Shown piece after piece: positions 34,106-42,241 of a stretch of DNA of 58,877 nt. This stretch comes from Nanobdellota archaeon (GTDB lineage Archaea > Nanobdellota > Nanobdellia > Parvarchaeales > Parvarchaeaceae). The notes beneath the pieces were generated by a model. It was not told the origin of the DNA and searched no databases. It saw nothing but the letters and a program-made list of their open reading frames with translations. The stretch covers positions 1-58,877 of the forward strand of contig JAKAPM010000005.1 of the NCBI GenBank assembly GCA_021807085.1, in the 5' to 3' direction. Each line of letters opens with the position of its first letter. The first letter of the stretch is position 1. Both the position numbers and the translations under genes were made by a program.

Positions 34106-35452
34106 ATGGACAACGAACACCCTGAGCGCAAGGAGCCCGAGAAAAAGCCAGACGATGAGCTGGAGGGGCTCAGGAAGGAGAACGAACGGCTCAAGGAGAT
34201 GCAGCGCCTAAGGGAGGAAAACGCGAAACTGTCGTCGGCAGGCAGCGGGCCTGCGAAACGCCCCAAGACACCGTACATTATCGCAGGTGTGGCCGTAGCC
34301 GCGGTGGCGGTCGTGCTTGTCGTATTCCTGCTTCTGAATCTCCTATCCTCTTCCAGTTCTCTATCGACCCTTAAGGCGACGGTGAATCCCACGACTTCTG
34401 GGCAATTTTTTCTGGGACCTGTAGGAGAATCGCTGGGCTCCACGTATACCACCGGTCTTTCTGACCTTGGCACACAGCTTGCGTCGGTCGGTTCCCAGCA
34501 GCTCAACGGTTCGTTCATCTACGAGAATGCCACTACCAGTCCCAGAGGCCCCGCGCCTGGGTACTATGTACTGGTGTACGACGGCGGCAAGGATTATAAT
34601 CTTGTGCCGATGCAGACCAACGGCAACTACTCGCAGCTCTCCCTCTCGCCGAACGGCAAGCCTACTGTAGTATATCTAGGGGCTCAGGGGTGTCCTTTCT
34701 GCGCGCAGCAGCGCTGGATACTTGCGGTGGCGCTGTCGAGGTTCGGCAACTTCACCAACCTGTTCTATGACAGGTCCGCAACAGTAGACGGCGACGTTCC
34801 GACGCTTATGTTCAATTTCTCATCCTCGATATTCAACGAATCCACTTATCCTGCCGCACTGTCGGCGTCGAGCGGCAAGTTCCCGTACGGAGACCAGTAC
34901 CCTACTCCTTTCTTCTCCGGTTCCTACTATACTTCAGGCTATGTTAACTTCGAGCCTTTCGACGAGGCTGGTTCATCCTTCCTAGTAAACACGACCGGTC
35001 TGCCGGGCAGTATATATTATAACGTGTACGAGTCCGCGATGCACGGTTTCAACGCGACTTCCAGCGCCTACAAAGCAGCGGACGGCTTCGGTCTCCTCAA
35101 CTTCTTTCTTGGTGGGGTTCCTTTCACCGACATAAACAACCAGTTCGTCTTCGACGGGGCGATAAGCGATTCCAATACGCTGTTTTCCAGCAGCGCCACC
35201 GTCCAGTCCCAGTACTCAACCCACGCGGATATACTGTCCTCAATAGAGAACCCGACCTCGGGATCGTTCGGACAGACTGTACTGGGGGGTGCGAACATAC
35301 TCACAGCCCAGATATGTTCGGTCATAAACAACACTGCGCCAGTGTGCAGGCTGTCATACATATCTAGACTCCAGTCGCTCATATCCAGGCTGAACTACTC
35401 TGCCAGCTACTGCACTCCTGCCGTCAACGCGACCACGTGCCCTATCAAATAG
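34106..35452 (+). CDS. DUF929 membrane-anchored thioredoxin-like protein
   Basis: Residues 1-50 are a charged coiled coil (DDELEGLRKENERLKEMQRL). Residues 55-80 are a single TM helix. The remainder is extracytoplasmic and rich in N-x-S/T. The DUF929 core contains YLGAQGCPFCAQQRWILAVALSRFGNF, with a CxxC active-site pair in a thioredoxin-like fold. Two further cysteine pairs near the C terminus (AQICSV..PVCRL, SYCTPAVNATTCPI) may form disulfides. It is likely a disulfide oxidoreductase at the cell surface; the family is common in thermoacidophilic archaea. Confidence 0.88.
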   Translation: MDNEHPERKEPEKKPDDELEGLRKENERLKEMQRLREENAKLSSAGSGPAKRPKTPYIIAGVAVAAVAVVLVVFLLLNLLSSSSSLSTLKATVNPTTSGQFFLGPVGESLGSTYTTGLSDLGTQLASVGSQQLNGSFIYENATTSPRGPAPGYYVLVYDGGKDYNLVPMQTNGNYSQLSLSPNGKPTVVYLGAQGCPFCAQQRWILAVALSRFGNFTNLFYDRSATVDGDVPTLMFNFSSSIFNESTYPAALSASSGKFPYGDQYPTPFFSGSYYTSGYVNFEPFDEAGSSFLVNTTGLPGSIYYNVYESAMHGFNATSSAYKAADGFGLLNFFLGGVPFTDINNQFVFDGAISDSNTLFSSSATVQSQYSTHADILSSIENPTSGSFGQTVLGGANILTAQICSVINNTAPVCRLSYISRLQSLISRLNYSASYCTPAVNATTCPIK

Positions 35453-35525
35453 GCTAAATTAAGTACTACTTTTAAGTTAATATAAATAGTAAAGTATTTA
35501 TAGTGGTGAATACCATAATAGTAGT

Positions 35526-36482
35526 ATGAAAAAGATAATGGCTGACTCTAAGCTGGAGAAAATGCTGGCTAGGGGCAACCTGGAGTTATCGCCCCGGATA
35601 GAGAAGGAGCAGATAAGGCCCGCTTCGATAGACCTACGGGTCGGAAAAATCTACGACGCGATATACCACCGTGAAAGGCACGCTTACTACCCCGGGAACG
35701 AGGTTGGAAAGGATGCGGACGGAGTCTACCACTTGAAGGCAGGTAGACACTACTGTGTCGAGACGCTCGAAAAAGTCGATTTCAAAGGAGGGGCCGACAG
35801 TTTCTACGTCATACCAAGGAGCTCGTTCGGGCGTTCGCTGGTCAGCGTTGGTCTTCTAGAGGAGAACTTGCACAATTCAGGCGGAGTACGTCATGCAGTT
35901 TCTGACGCTTCAGAATACGAGGAAAAAAGGGAGGACAGCACGATAAAGCCAGGCTACAGCGGCAAGATAGCGCTTTCTCTCTCCTCCGCATCGTTCGGAG
36001 TGGACCTCAAGAAAGGCGACCGTATCGTACAGCTGGTCGGCATCGAAGGCGAGGGAGAAGGTGGAAATACTTACAGCATGCACATCGGCAAGTTCCTCGG
36101 CTCTCTGCTAGGGAAGACTGTGAAACCAGCGAACGGCGTAAAGGATGACACTCTGTTCACTGATATGTATCTAGAGTCTCTGGTGGCTTCCGAAAAGACT
36201 GCAGTTAAATGCCAGACAAAGGAGACTGTGAACTATTCCGATGACATGAGAGCTGCGATAGTCCTCTGCTACAGCAAGGGAAGGGCTCTCGACAGCGACA
36301 GGAGCGTAAACGTCAGCTACGTGGATCCTGGTTATTCCGGCAGACTCTTTGGGATGCTATCCGGCGACGGCGTTCCGGAAGTGGTTAGGACAGGGGACAG
36401 GCTTCTGTATGTCAAGGAGTACAAGGTATCTGGAATAGTGAAGCGCAGCTACGCCGACAAAAAAACAGGTTCCCACTACTAA
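35526..36482 (+). CDS. Double-domain dCTP deaminase/dUTPase-fold protein
   Basis: Two dUTPase-fold repeats are visible in 318 residues. The first has RPASIDLRVG, VIPRSSFGRSLVSVG and KPGYSGKIALSL; the second has VSYVDPGYSGRLFGML and VVRTGDRLLYVKEYK. The dCTP-deaminase signature (PRSSF.R) is kept only in the first half. It resembles the long bacterial Dcd-type proteins and should act in dUTP/dCTP turnover. The start is ATG 35526 or 35538 (MADSKLEK). Confidence 0.8.
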   Translation: MKKIMADSKLEKMLARGNLELSPRIEKEQIRPASIDLRVGKIYDAIYHRERHAYYPGNEVGKDADGVYHLKAGRHYCVETLEKVDFKGGADSFYVIPRSSFGRSLVSVGLLEENLHNSGGVRHAVSDASEYEEKREDSTIKPGYSGKIALSLSSASFGVDLKKGDRIVQLVGIEGEGEGGNTYSMHIGKFLGSLLGKTVKPANGVKDDTLFTDMYLESLVASEKTAVKCQTKETVNYSDDMRAAIVLCYSKGRALDSDRSVNVSYVDPGYSGRLFGMLSGDGVPEVVRTGDRLLYVKEYKVSGIVKRSYADKKTGSHY

Positions 36483-36524
36483 ACTAAACCGTGGCTTCCG
36501 TATTTTTGTTTCTGGTCAGACAAT

Positions 36525-36550
36525 GAGCATTATCCCACAAGAAAGATAGC
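36525..36550. repeat. Left direct repeat of small tRNA-Gln island
   Basis: GAGCATTATCCCACAAGAAA plus GATAGC. It recurs at 40322-40347 with one mismatch (C/T), where its last four bases are the 3' end of tRNA-Gln. It is a candidate attachment site. Confidence 0.6.
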
Positions 36551-36596
36551 GGGATAGTGGGCAAACCGCCTATATTACGTCGACGGGAAACGGATC

Positions 36597-36740
36597 ATGC
36601 TCAAGAACAGGATGCAGGAAGCCGCCTTTCTGTATTACAGGGGCTTGAAAAGCGAGTCTGATTCGATAACAAAACCCATACTCGAACTGTTATCCATCGA
36701 CGTCACCGGGAACAAAATCAAGAGATTTAGCCGACGTTAA
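36597..36740 (+). pseudogene. Possible C-terminal gene fragment
   Basis: In-frame codons from 36567 read RLYYVDGKRIMLKNRMQEAA, then FLYYRGLKSESDSITKPILE and LLSIDVTGNKIKRFSRR. That is natural-looking protein of host-like codon use with no clear start; the first ATG is 36597. It sits just inside the left repeat. Family unknown; it could be the truncated end of a host or island gene. Confidence 0.35.
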
Positions 36741-36906
36741 ACCATAACAAAAGAACGATGCCCCGACCCGGCGCTGTCTTTCTCTTCATATTAGAATAAT
36801 TATTTTAGGAGCTGTGGGCATCTAAAAGTATATGTTTACTACAACGTTAATCCCTCCTTCTAATGCATACAATCAGTAAATCAAGAAAAGGGCAATAAAA
36901 ACCATA
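36741..36906. other. AT-rich spacer
   Basis: Nothing recognisable apart from AT-rich segments between the fragment and the convergent amidohydrolase gene. Confidence 0.5.
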
Positions 36907-37623
36907 TCAGTGGTAGCGCGCGTCAAGTATCCTTTCAGCATTCTTATGCAGTATGTTTGCCATATCATTTTCGCTTATCCTCGCCCTCCTGATTTTCATA
37001 AGCTCTATCTCCTGGTCCGAATACGGAAAGTCCGATCCGAAGAGTATCTTCTCTGAACCTATCTGTTTCACACGCGTCTCCACTATCATCGGAGAAGAGA
37101 CTATTGAAGTTTCCACGAAAGCGTTATCATACTCACTTATCCTGCCAAAAAAGGCTTCTGAATCGTTGGCGAAATGGCCGAATACAAATTTTATTCCAGG
37201 ATACGAGCTTGCCAATCCAAGTATCCTGTCCGGGTCAGTATTCGGATTGTTCTCTTTCCTAGTGTGTATTATAACCGGCTTTTTTAGTCTGTTTATAGCG
37301 CACAGAAAAGGTTCGGCGACCGTGCCAAAAGGATCAAAATTTTCTGCTCGGGGGTGCAGTTTAAATCCGCAAAATTTCGCCGCCGCCTCATTAAACTCTT
37401 CCATTGACATTTCGTTCGGATCCAGTCTAAGGAACGGGGAAAATTTTCTGCCGGAGTATTCCATGTTTTCCCTGTTCCTTATGGACAGGTTCTGATAGGA
37501 GGACTGCTTCATCGGAAATATGACGGCACGGTCCACCCCGTTGAGCTCCATCATATTCTCTATGTCTCTCATAGAGAACCTCTCCATGTCATTTCTTGTA
37601 TGAAGGTGAAAATCTATTACCAT
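36907..37623 (-). CDS. Amidohydrolase-2 family metal-dependent hydrolase
   Basis: A TIM-barrel hydrolase of 238 residues. MVIDFHLHTRN gives the HxH metal site, CGFKLHPRAENFDP the strand-3 motif, PVIIHTRKEN the strand-4 histidine, KFVFGHFA the next, and EKILFGSDFPYSDQ the catalytic aspartate. Substrate unknown; the family includes decarboxylases and lactonases. It may be co-transcribed with the acetyltransferase upstream. Part of the 3.8-kb island. Confidence 0.88.
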   Translation of the reverse strand: MVIDFHLHTRNDMERFSMRDIENMMELNGVDRAVIFPMKQSSYQNLSIRNRENMEYSGRKFSPFLRLDPNEMSMEEFNEAAAKFCGFKLHPRAENFDPFGTVAEPFLCAINRLKKPVIIHTRKENNPNTDPDRILGLASSYPGIKFVFGHFANDSEAFFGRISEYDNAFVETSIVSSPMIVETRVKQIGSEKILFGSDFPYSDQEIELMKIRRARISENDMANILHKNAERILDARYH

Positions 37624-37657
37624 ATTTTATCCACCGTGGGCCAAAAAGGCCTAAAAA

Positions 37658-38242
37658 TCACCAAAGACAACCTCCTGTGTACCGTCTCCCTACTGGAAGA
37701 GACAGGCTGAAGTTGATAAGGAAAGCATCCCCTCTCGTGTAGTCTAGTGTAGAATAGGCCTCATCCAACCGTTGATTCCCCGATTTTGGTATGTCGTTCG
37801 TAAGCAGCCTGCCAAAAACGGCCGGTTTGTAGCTGTGGCTAACGCTGTACCCGTTTATTTTTCCGACAGCTATCATGTCCTCCAGTATGTCCTGTATAGT
37901 CTTCTCAACTATCGGGTTCTGAGTTCTTGTATTGATGTCCTTTCCGCCTTCTGAAATGGCCATGTCAAGTCTCAACCTGGTGAGTTCTTTGTACAGTCCG
38001 CTTTTTCTTTTCTCCGGGTCCACAACAGCTGCAGAAAAGTAGAATGACGTGTCCGTCTGTTCTACGATACCGGCAAAACCGACAGGCTTGTCTCTTTCAT
38101 ACGCTACAAACAACGTATCTGCATCCAAGATATGTTCCCTGACTTCGTCGTGTGTCATACCACTGCCGAATGACCTTACACCGAGATCGCACAGTTTATA
38201 AAGAATTTCGTCGCTCGGGCCGTCATCTTTAGGGTAAGACAA
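37658..38242 (-). CDS. GNAT-family N-acetyltransferase-like protein, start uncertain
   Basis: LFVAYERDKPVGFAGIVEQ, FYFSAAVVDPEKRKSGLYKEL and RLRLDMAISEG show the GNAT fold with an altered acetyl-CoA loop (KRKSGLY for Q/RxxGxG/A). The first usable start is TTG 38242, but sense-like sequence (IKDKSLYRIL) continues upstream to a stop at about 38288. An ATG with a strong Shine-Dalgarno lies at 38351 in another frame. A single-base frameshift is possible. Confidence 0.7.
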   Translation of the reverse strand: MSYPKDDGPSDEILYKLCDLGVRSFGSGMTHDEVREHILDADTLFVAYERDKPVGFAGIVEQTDTSFYFSAAVVDPEKRKSGLYKELTRLRLDMAISEGGKDINTRTQNPIVEKTIQDILEDMIAVGKINGYSVSHSYKPAVFGRLLTNDIPKSGNQRLDEAYSTLDYTRGDAFLINFSLSLPVGRRYTGGCLW

Positions 38243-38258
38243 TATCCTGTAAAGGCTC

Positions 38259-38351
38259 TTATCTTTTATTTCCCCACCACCGAGAGTTCATTGCGTCGTC
38301 TTTAACGACTCTGTGCGAGCCGCTGTATATCCTATTCCCTTCTTTTTTCAT
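38259..38351 (-). CDS. Short ORF (30 codons) upstream of GNAT gene, or its shifted 5' end
   Basis: ATG 38351 is preceded by GGGAGGTAAAAT, an excellent ribosome site. It encodes MKKEGNRIYSGSHRVVKDDA then MNSRWWGNKR. It ends 17 nt before the GNAT start. Either it is a small leader gene or it is the true N terminus of the GNAT protein, separated by a frameshift. Confidence 0.4.
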   Translation of the reverse strand: MKKEGNRIYSGSHRVVKDDAMNSRWWGNKR

Positions 38352-38703
38352 ATTTTACCTCCCTTTTTGTTTTTAAAAAGCCATATACTTTGGTATACGG
38401 ACAAAATATGAATTCAGGGCTGTCTGCAGACTGGCACGGGCTATAATATAAATATATAGAAAATTTTGGATAGATATCTCTAAGCGTTAACCTTGCAAAC
38501 TCATTGCCAGAGATATGCCTCATTATCCATGTTGTATATAAGGAAAAAACTATTATAAAAGCTTATCTCTGTGACTTAAGCTTGATCATCGTTAGTGCTA
38601 TCTGCAGACGCCCTCTGGATTCTCTCGAATATTTTATCAAGATTGGTGCTGCCCATCCGCCTTTCTCACAACACTTATAAACCAAAAACGATAATTTAGC
38701 AAA
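38352..38703. other. Intergenic region between GNAT and MFS genes
   Basis: AT-rich, about 350 bp, holding the divergent promoters. A CTTATAAACC TATA element at about 38671 serves the plus-strand leader and MFS gene. A 63-codon minus-strand frame here lacks a ribosome site and any family resemblance, so I leave it out. Confidence 0.5.
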
Positions 38704-38769
38704 ATGGACGGAAAATCCAGCGTGCTTTCAGCAGCGGGAAGATTTCACATTCCTGCAGTCAGGTTTTGA
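38704..38769 (+). CDS. 21-codon leader ORF before MFS transporter
   Basis: MDGKSSVLSAAGRFHIPAVR then F and TGA. Its ATG lies about 25-30 nt after a TATA box, so it would be the first, leaderless ORF of the transcript, ending 3 nt before the transporter ATG. It may couple or attenuate transporter translation. Confidence 0.4.
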   Translation: MDGKSSVLSAAGRFHIPAVRF

Positions 38770-38772
38770 TTT

Positions 38773-40029
38773 ATGGATTCAAAAGATGGCGCCAGTCCTA
38801 ATGATGTTGATAGGACTTTCAGGTTCTTTCTAGCGTCGAGGGCATTCAGAAGCGTCGGTCTAATATTCGTTACTCTTGCGATACCCCTCTATTTGTTCGC
38901 ACTGAGATATAGTTTGATAACGATAGGACTGATTTATTTTGTGATAATAAGCTTCAATGTGGCCCTTGTGCTTCTACTGGGTGCGTTCGGAGACAGGGTC
39001 GGTTACAAAAAAGCGCTTATAGTCGGGGAGTTTTTCCCGCTCGCGGCTCTGATACTTCTGGCTTTGTCCACAAACATATACTATGTCATAACCGCGGCCA
39101 TAATAGGAGGTGTGGCGGGTGTAGCTGGCGGCATGAGGGGGACTTTCTCGCCCGGTTCGACGGCGCTTATAGTGAGCAATTGGCACGGCGAGAAAGACAG
39201 GGTGAATAGGTTCGGTAAGATAACGGCTGTCGGCTCGGCTGCGTCGATTTTCGGCGCGCTCCTGCTTTCATTCCACGGTTTCCTTTCAGATTATATTAGC
39301 AGTGTATACGCTTTCAGACTGTTTTTCGGGGTTTCAGCGTTTTTTGTGTTTTTATCCTTGATTTCGCTTTTTTTCGTGAAGGAGGTGAGAAGACCCAAAA
39401 AAACCACGAGGATAATGAAGAAATCGAGCTTCAAGTATTCCTTCAGGGTGATTATAGCAAACATTGTAAATGGGTTTGGGTTGGGGATAGCACTGCCGCT
39501 CCTGCCACTTTGGTTTAGCGTCAGTTACGGCGTGAACACTACACTCATAGGCTACCTTTATATGGTTTCGTATGCTTCGACGTCTATAGGCGGATACATC
39601 GCTTCACGGTCCGCTTATTCTGAGAAGTTTTCTGCCCTCAACACCGCTTCGTATACCCGTTCTTTCATGGGGATTGCATTAGTCGGCATAGCACTCTCTC
39701 CGTTCTTTGCCATTGCTGGAGCCATATTCGTCGTTAGGTCGTTGATAGCCGGCATAGGCTCCCCTTCCCGCAGCGCTGTAAACCTAAGAGGGGTTGATAC
39801 GCAGGATTATGGCACGGCCTCGAGTGCGATAGGCGTTGCAAACCGTCTGTCTCTGACAAGCTCCGGCCTTTCCGGCTATCTTATGGATGTGTCTTTGCCC
39901 TCGCCCATGTTTTTGGGCGGTATAATGCAGATTTTTGGAGGGCTCCTGTATCTCAGGATATTGAAGCCAAAAAACGTTAACGCGAGGGGCATCAAGCAAG
40001 GCGGACGATTGCACCACCGAAGCCGTTGA
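38773..40029 (+). CDS. Major facilitator superfamily transporter
   Basis: 418 residues with about 12 TM helices. The MFS A-motif is present between TM2 and TM3 (GAFGDRVGYKKALIVGE). Resembles drug/metabolite efflux proteins. The central loop carries the basic RRPKKTTRIMKKSS. It is the largest gene of the island, transcribed away from the amidohydrolase/GNAT pair, with which it may form a detoxification or uptake unit (inference). Confidence 0.9.
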   Translation: MDSKDGASPNDVDRTFRFFLASRAFRSVGLIFVTLAIPLYLFALRYSLITIGLIYFVIISFNVALVLLLGAFGDRVGYKKALIVGEFFPLAALILLALSTNIYYVITAAIIGGVAGVAGGMRGTFSPGSTALIVSNWHGEKDRVNRFGKITAVGSAASIFGALLLSFHGFLSDYISSVYAFRLFFGVSAFFVFLSLISLFFVKEVRRPKKTTRIMKKSSFKYSFRVIIANIVNGFGLGIALPLLPLWFSVSYGVNTTLIGYLYMVSYASTSIGGYIASRSAYSEKFSALNTASYTRSFMGIALVGIALSPFFAIAGAIFVVRSLIAGIGSPSRSAVNLRGVDTQDYGTASSAIGVANRLSLTSSGLSGYLMDVSLPSPMFLGGIMQIFGGLLYLRILKPKNVNARGIKQGGRLHHRSR

Positions 40030-40073
40030 CAGAGTAGATAAACGACATAGTGAGAAAACAGGGTATTTGAGTC

Positions 40074-40337
40074 TCAGGTTTTTCTACCTACAAACAGCAT
40101 GTGCTCTGGCTTCAAATTTCTTGATATTTTTGTGTAGTCTTTAAGCTTTAACGGTTGCAGTTCAGAAAGTTTATTTGGTTGTTTGCGGAATAATTTTTGT
40201 AGGAAATTTCCTCTTGAGAAGGTTAAATCTCTAATTTGAAAAGATAATTTTTTACCTTGTAAAATAGATGGAACATTATATCTGTTTAAATTAGACTTAT
40301 CAGAGGACTCTATACCTAATGGAGTATTATCCCACAA
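40074..40337 (-). CDS. AT-rich ORF at island right end, probably a truncated gene
   Basis: 87 residues from ATG 40337, but the same frame stays open back through the repeat into the tRNA-Gln 3' end. The product (SFLWDNTPLGIESSDKSNLN, then RDLTFSRGNFLQKLF and KLKDYTKISRNLKPEHML) is not recognised. Base composition is far more AT-rich than neighbours. It looks like the 3' part of an island gene cut at the attachment site. The left repeat encodes the same SFLWDN before diverging. Confidence 0.4.
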   Translation of the reverse strand: MWDNTPLGIESSDKSNLNRYNVPSILQGKKLSFQIRDLTFSRGNFLQKLFRKQPNKLSELQPLKLKDYTKISRNLKPEHMLFVGRKT

Positions 40338-40347
40338 GAAAGATAGC
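40322..40347. repeat. Right direct repeat at tRNA-Gln 3' end
   Basis: Second copy of the 26-bp repeat (one mismatch with 36525-36550). Its final TAGC is the discriminator and first acceptor bases of tRNA-Gln on the opposite strand. Confidence 0.6.
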
Positions 40348-40416
40348 CCCGGCCGGATTCGGACCGGTGTCTAGGGCTCCAAAGGCCCTCGTGCTTGGCC
40401 GCTACACTACGGGGCT
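40344..40416 (-). tRNA. tRNA-Gln(TTG)
   Basis: Acceptor AGCCCCG/CGGGGCT, discriminator A, anticodon stem AGGGC/GCCCT presenting TTG in loop CTTTGGA, T-arm GGTCCGAATCC. No intron. Its 3' end borders a direct repeat shared with 36525-36550. Confidence 0.95.
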
Positions 40417-40501
40417 GCGGCTCTACAATAAAATCTAACACACCAATTGATTATAAATCAATCCAGAATAGCCTTAAATATGGACTTTTTCTAATAATAG
40501 A

Positions 40502-41605
40502 ATGCTTACGGAATTGTTGGTTTCGGGATTGGCAACCCTCATTTCTGTTCTTTTCGCCGGCAGGCTGGTCGCTCCACTCCTGGTGCGCGTAGGACTGGTG
40601 GCACAGGACATAAACAAGAAGAAGCACCCCATCCTGCCCGCAAGCGGCGGTCTTATCCTGCTGATAGGTATCTTCGTCGGCGTTCTCGTGTTCGTTGCGT
40701 CGCTCAATTTCTTCACGAACGCGAGCGTAAACAAGGAATTCCTGCTCCTCGGGCTCCTGAGCATCATAGCTGTATCGTTCGTCGGCTTCATAGATGACCT
40801 GATGGGCGGCAAGATACGCACTTCAAAAGCGGACGCGTCCAGGATGACCAGGAACTATTCGCTGTTCAACGGCGGCATAAGGCAGTGGCAGAAGCCGCTC
40901 CTCACACTAATAGCCGCGCTGCCGCTGATGGTGGCGAATTTCGGCACTTACATACCGCTGCCGTTCATAGGCAACGTGTTCGTAAACCCTATATTCTACA
41001 TCCTCATCTTCGTGCCGCTGGTAGTGGTCTTCCTGTCGAACTCTTTCAACATGCTGGAAGGACTGAACGGGCTCAGTCTACAGATGGCGCTTGTCGTGTT
41101 TGTTACCCTGGCGATATTCACCTACCACATACAGGCATACACGGCGTTCTCCCTCGCCGTTATGTTCGCCGCGGGAATCATCGGGTACTCTTACTACGGT
41201 TTCTACCCAGCAAAACTCCTTCCCGGCGACAGCCTTACGTACATGCTAGGCGGGGGGGTGGCAGCGGTTTTGATACTCGGGAACACCAACATAATCTTCA
41301 TACCTGCGGGAGGAATCTACGGCATACAGGCCATACTGCAGCTTAGGAGCGTATGGACAGTCGGCCTTATACTGGCCATACCGTGGATAGCAGAGTTCAT
41401 ACTGAAGGCGAGGGTAAAATTCCACGCGCATTCGTGGGGCATCCTGAAAAAGGACGGCAGACTGTCCTCGCCCCACGGAAACAAGGTATATTCGTTGACA
41501 CATCTATTCCTGAGGACAGGTAAGTTCAAGGAATGGCAGATAGTCCAGTTCTTCACAGTGATAGAGATAATACTCGCCTTCTTCGCGCTACTTGTTGCCT
41601 GGTAG
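40502..41605 (+). CDS. GlcNAc-1-phosphate transferase family (Alg7/AglH/MraY-like)
   Basis: Transfers a sugar-1-phosphate from a UDP-sugar to dolichyl phosphate, starting the N-glycan lipid carrier. About ten TM helices in 367 residues. DINKKKHPILPASGGL, the catalytic SFVGFIDDLMGG, NSFNMLEGLNGLSLQ and LLPGDSLTYMLGG match the family; the C-terminal KFHAHSWGILKKDGRL loop is the eukaryote/archaea type. Fits with the many N-glycosylation sequons in the surface proteins of this window. Confidence 0.92.
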   Translation: MLTELLVSGLATLISVLFAGRLVAPLLVRVGLVAQDINKKKHPILPASGGLILLIGIFVGVLVFVASLNFFTNASVNKEFLLLGLLSIIAVSFVGFIDDLMGGKIRTSKADASRMTRNYSLFNGGIRQWQKPLLTLIAALPLMVANFGTYIPLPFIGNVFVNPIFYILIFVPLVVVFLSNSFNMLEGLNGLSLQMALVVFVTLAIFTYHIQAYTAFSLAVMFAAGIIGYSYYGFYPAKLLPGDSLTYMLGGGVAAVLILGNTNIIFIPAGGIYGIQAILQLRSVWTVGLILAIPWIAEFILKARVKFHAHSWGILKKDGRLSSPHGNKVYSLTHLFLRTGKFKEWQIVQFFTVIEIILAFFALLVAW

Positions 41606-42067
41606 AGGGCACATCTCTTTCAGAACTATTTTGTTGCCGTAGAAATCGTGCGCCCCGTAGCCGTCACCGTAGTAATCAAGATTCTGTCTCGCCAGCCTCG
41701 CCAGGCCGTCATAGAACCTCGTCTCTGCTTTTTCTCGCCCCTCTCTCATCTCCTTCCTTTCCTCCTCTAGCCTCTCCTCTATCTCCCTGTTTTCTTTTTT
41801 TCTTACAAAGTACAGCCCAGACCCTATGTAGCCGAATGCCAGAGACACACCGCCTAAAAACAGCCCTGCGCCGGTTAGGCTGTGCATATAGGTGGTGCTG
41901 TAAACTATAAATGGTATGCCTATTAGTCCCCTGTTCATGAGGTTCTCGCCGAACATTTCGCTCCCACTCCTACCAATGAATACGAGTTTAAGGTAGCTGC
42001 CGAGCCTGTGTGACATGGATTCATCAGAACGGCCCCCTCCCAGCGCTTTCTCGAGCCCGCTCTCCAT
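41588..42067 (-). CDS. Membrane protein with coiled-coil tail, unknown
   Basis: 159 residues from ATG 42067 (MESGLEKALGGG). Two hydrophobic segments (LMNRGLIGIPFIVYSTTYMH; LTGAGLFLGGVSLAFGYIGS) are followed by a highly charged helix (KKENREIEERLEEERKEMRE) and a C-terminal soluble piece. No family recognised. The 3' end overlaps the convergent transferase by 18 bases. Confidence 0.6.
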   Translation of the reverse strand: MESGLEKALGGGRSDESMSHRLGSYLKLVFIGRSGSEMFGENLMNRGLIGIPFIVYSTTYMHSLTGAGLFLGGVSLAFGYIGSGLYFVRKKENREIEERLEEERKEMREGREKAETRFYDGLARLARQNLDYYGDGYGAHDFYGNKIVLKEMCPLPGNK

Positions 42068-42127
42068 ATCAATATTACTGCGTGGGAACTTATAAATGAT
42101 TCCCTGTCGCTGGAGAAAAAGGAAACC

Positions 42128-42241
42128 TGGGGCTGCCAGGATTTGAACCTGGGTCAAGCGGTTTCTTCTAATCATCCTTTTTCAAGTCATTTTTCCAGTC
42201 AAGCTGGAGCCGCCTATTCTGCCTGGTTAGACTACAGCCCC
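42128..42241 (-). tRNA. tRNA-Trp(CCA) with intron after position 37
   Basis: Exons give acceptor GGGGCTG/CAGCCCC with discriminator A, anticodon stem GGCGG/CCGCT and loop CTCCAGA with anticodon CCA; T-arm CCAGGTTCAAATCCTGG. An intron of about 41 nt (plus 42163-42203) sits at 37/38, the classical archaeal tRNA-Trp position, to be cut at a bulge-helix-bulge by tRNA endonuclease. The tRNA 5' base abuts, with 1-nt overlap, the stop codon of the DUF655 gene on the same strand. Confidence 0.9.

Noticed and set aside
33964-34518. N-terminal extension of the 33511 gene to 335 codons
   Set aside because: The upstream part is antisense to the DUF929 gene and has serine/arginine-rich filler; the gene starts at 33978.
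38332-38523. 63-codon minus-strand frame in the GNAT-MFS gap
   Set aside because: No ribosome site, no recognisable motif, overlaps the better-supported small ORF at 38351 in another frame.
36525-40347. SSV-type split integrase around the tRNA-Gln island
   Set aside because: The frame crossing the repeat does not continue at the left end (stop codon about 20 codons before it) and has no recombinase motifs.
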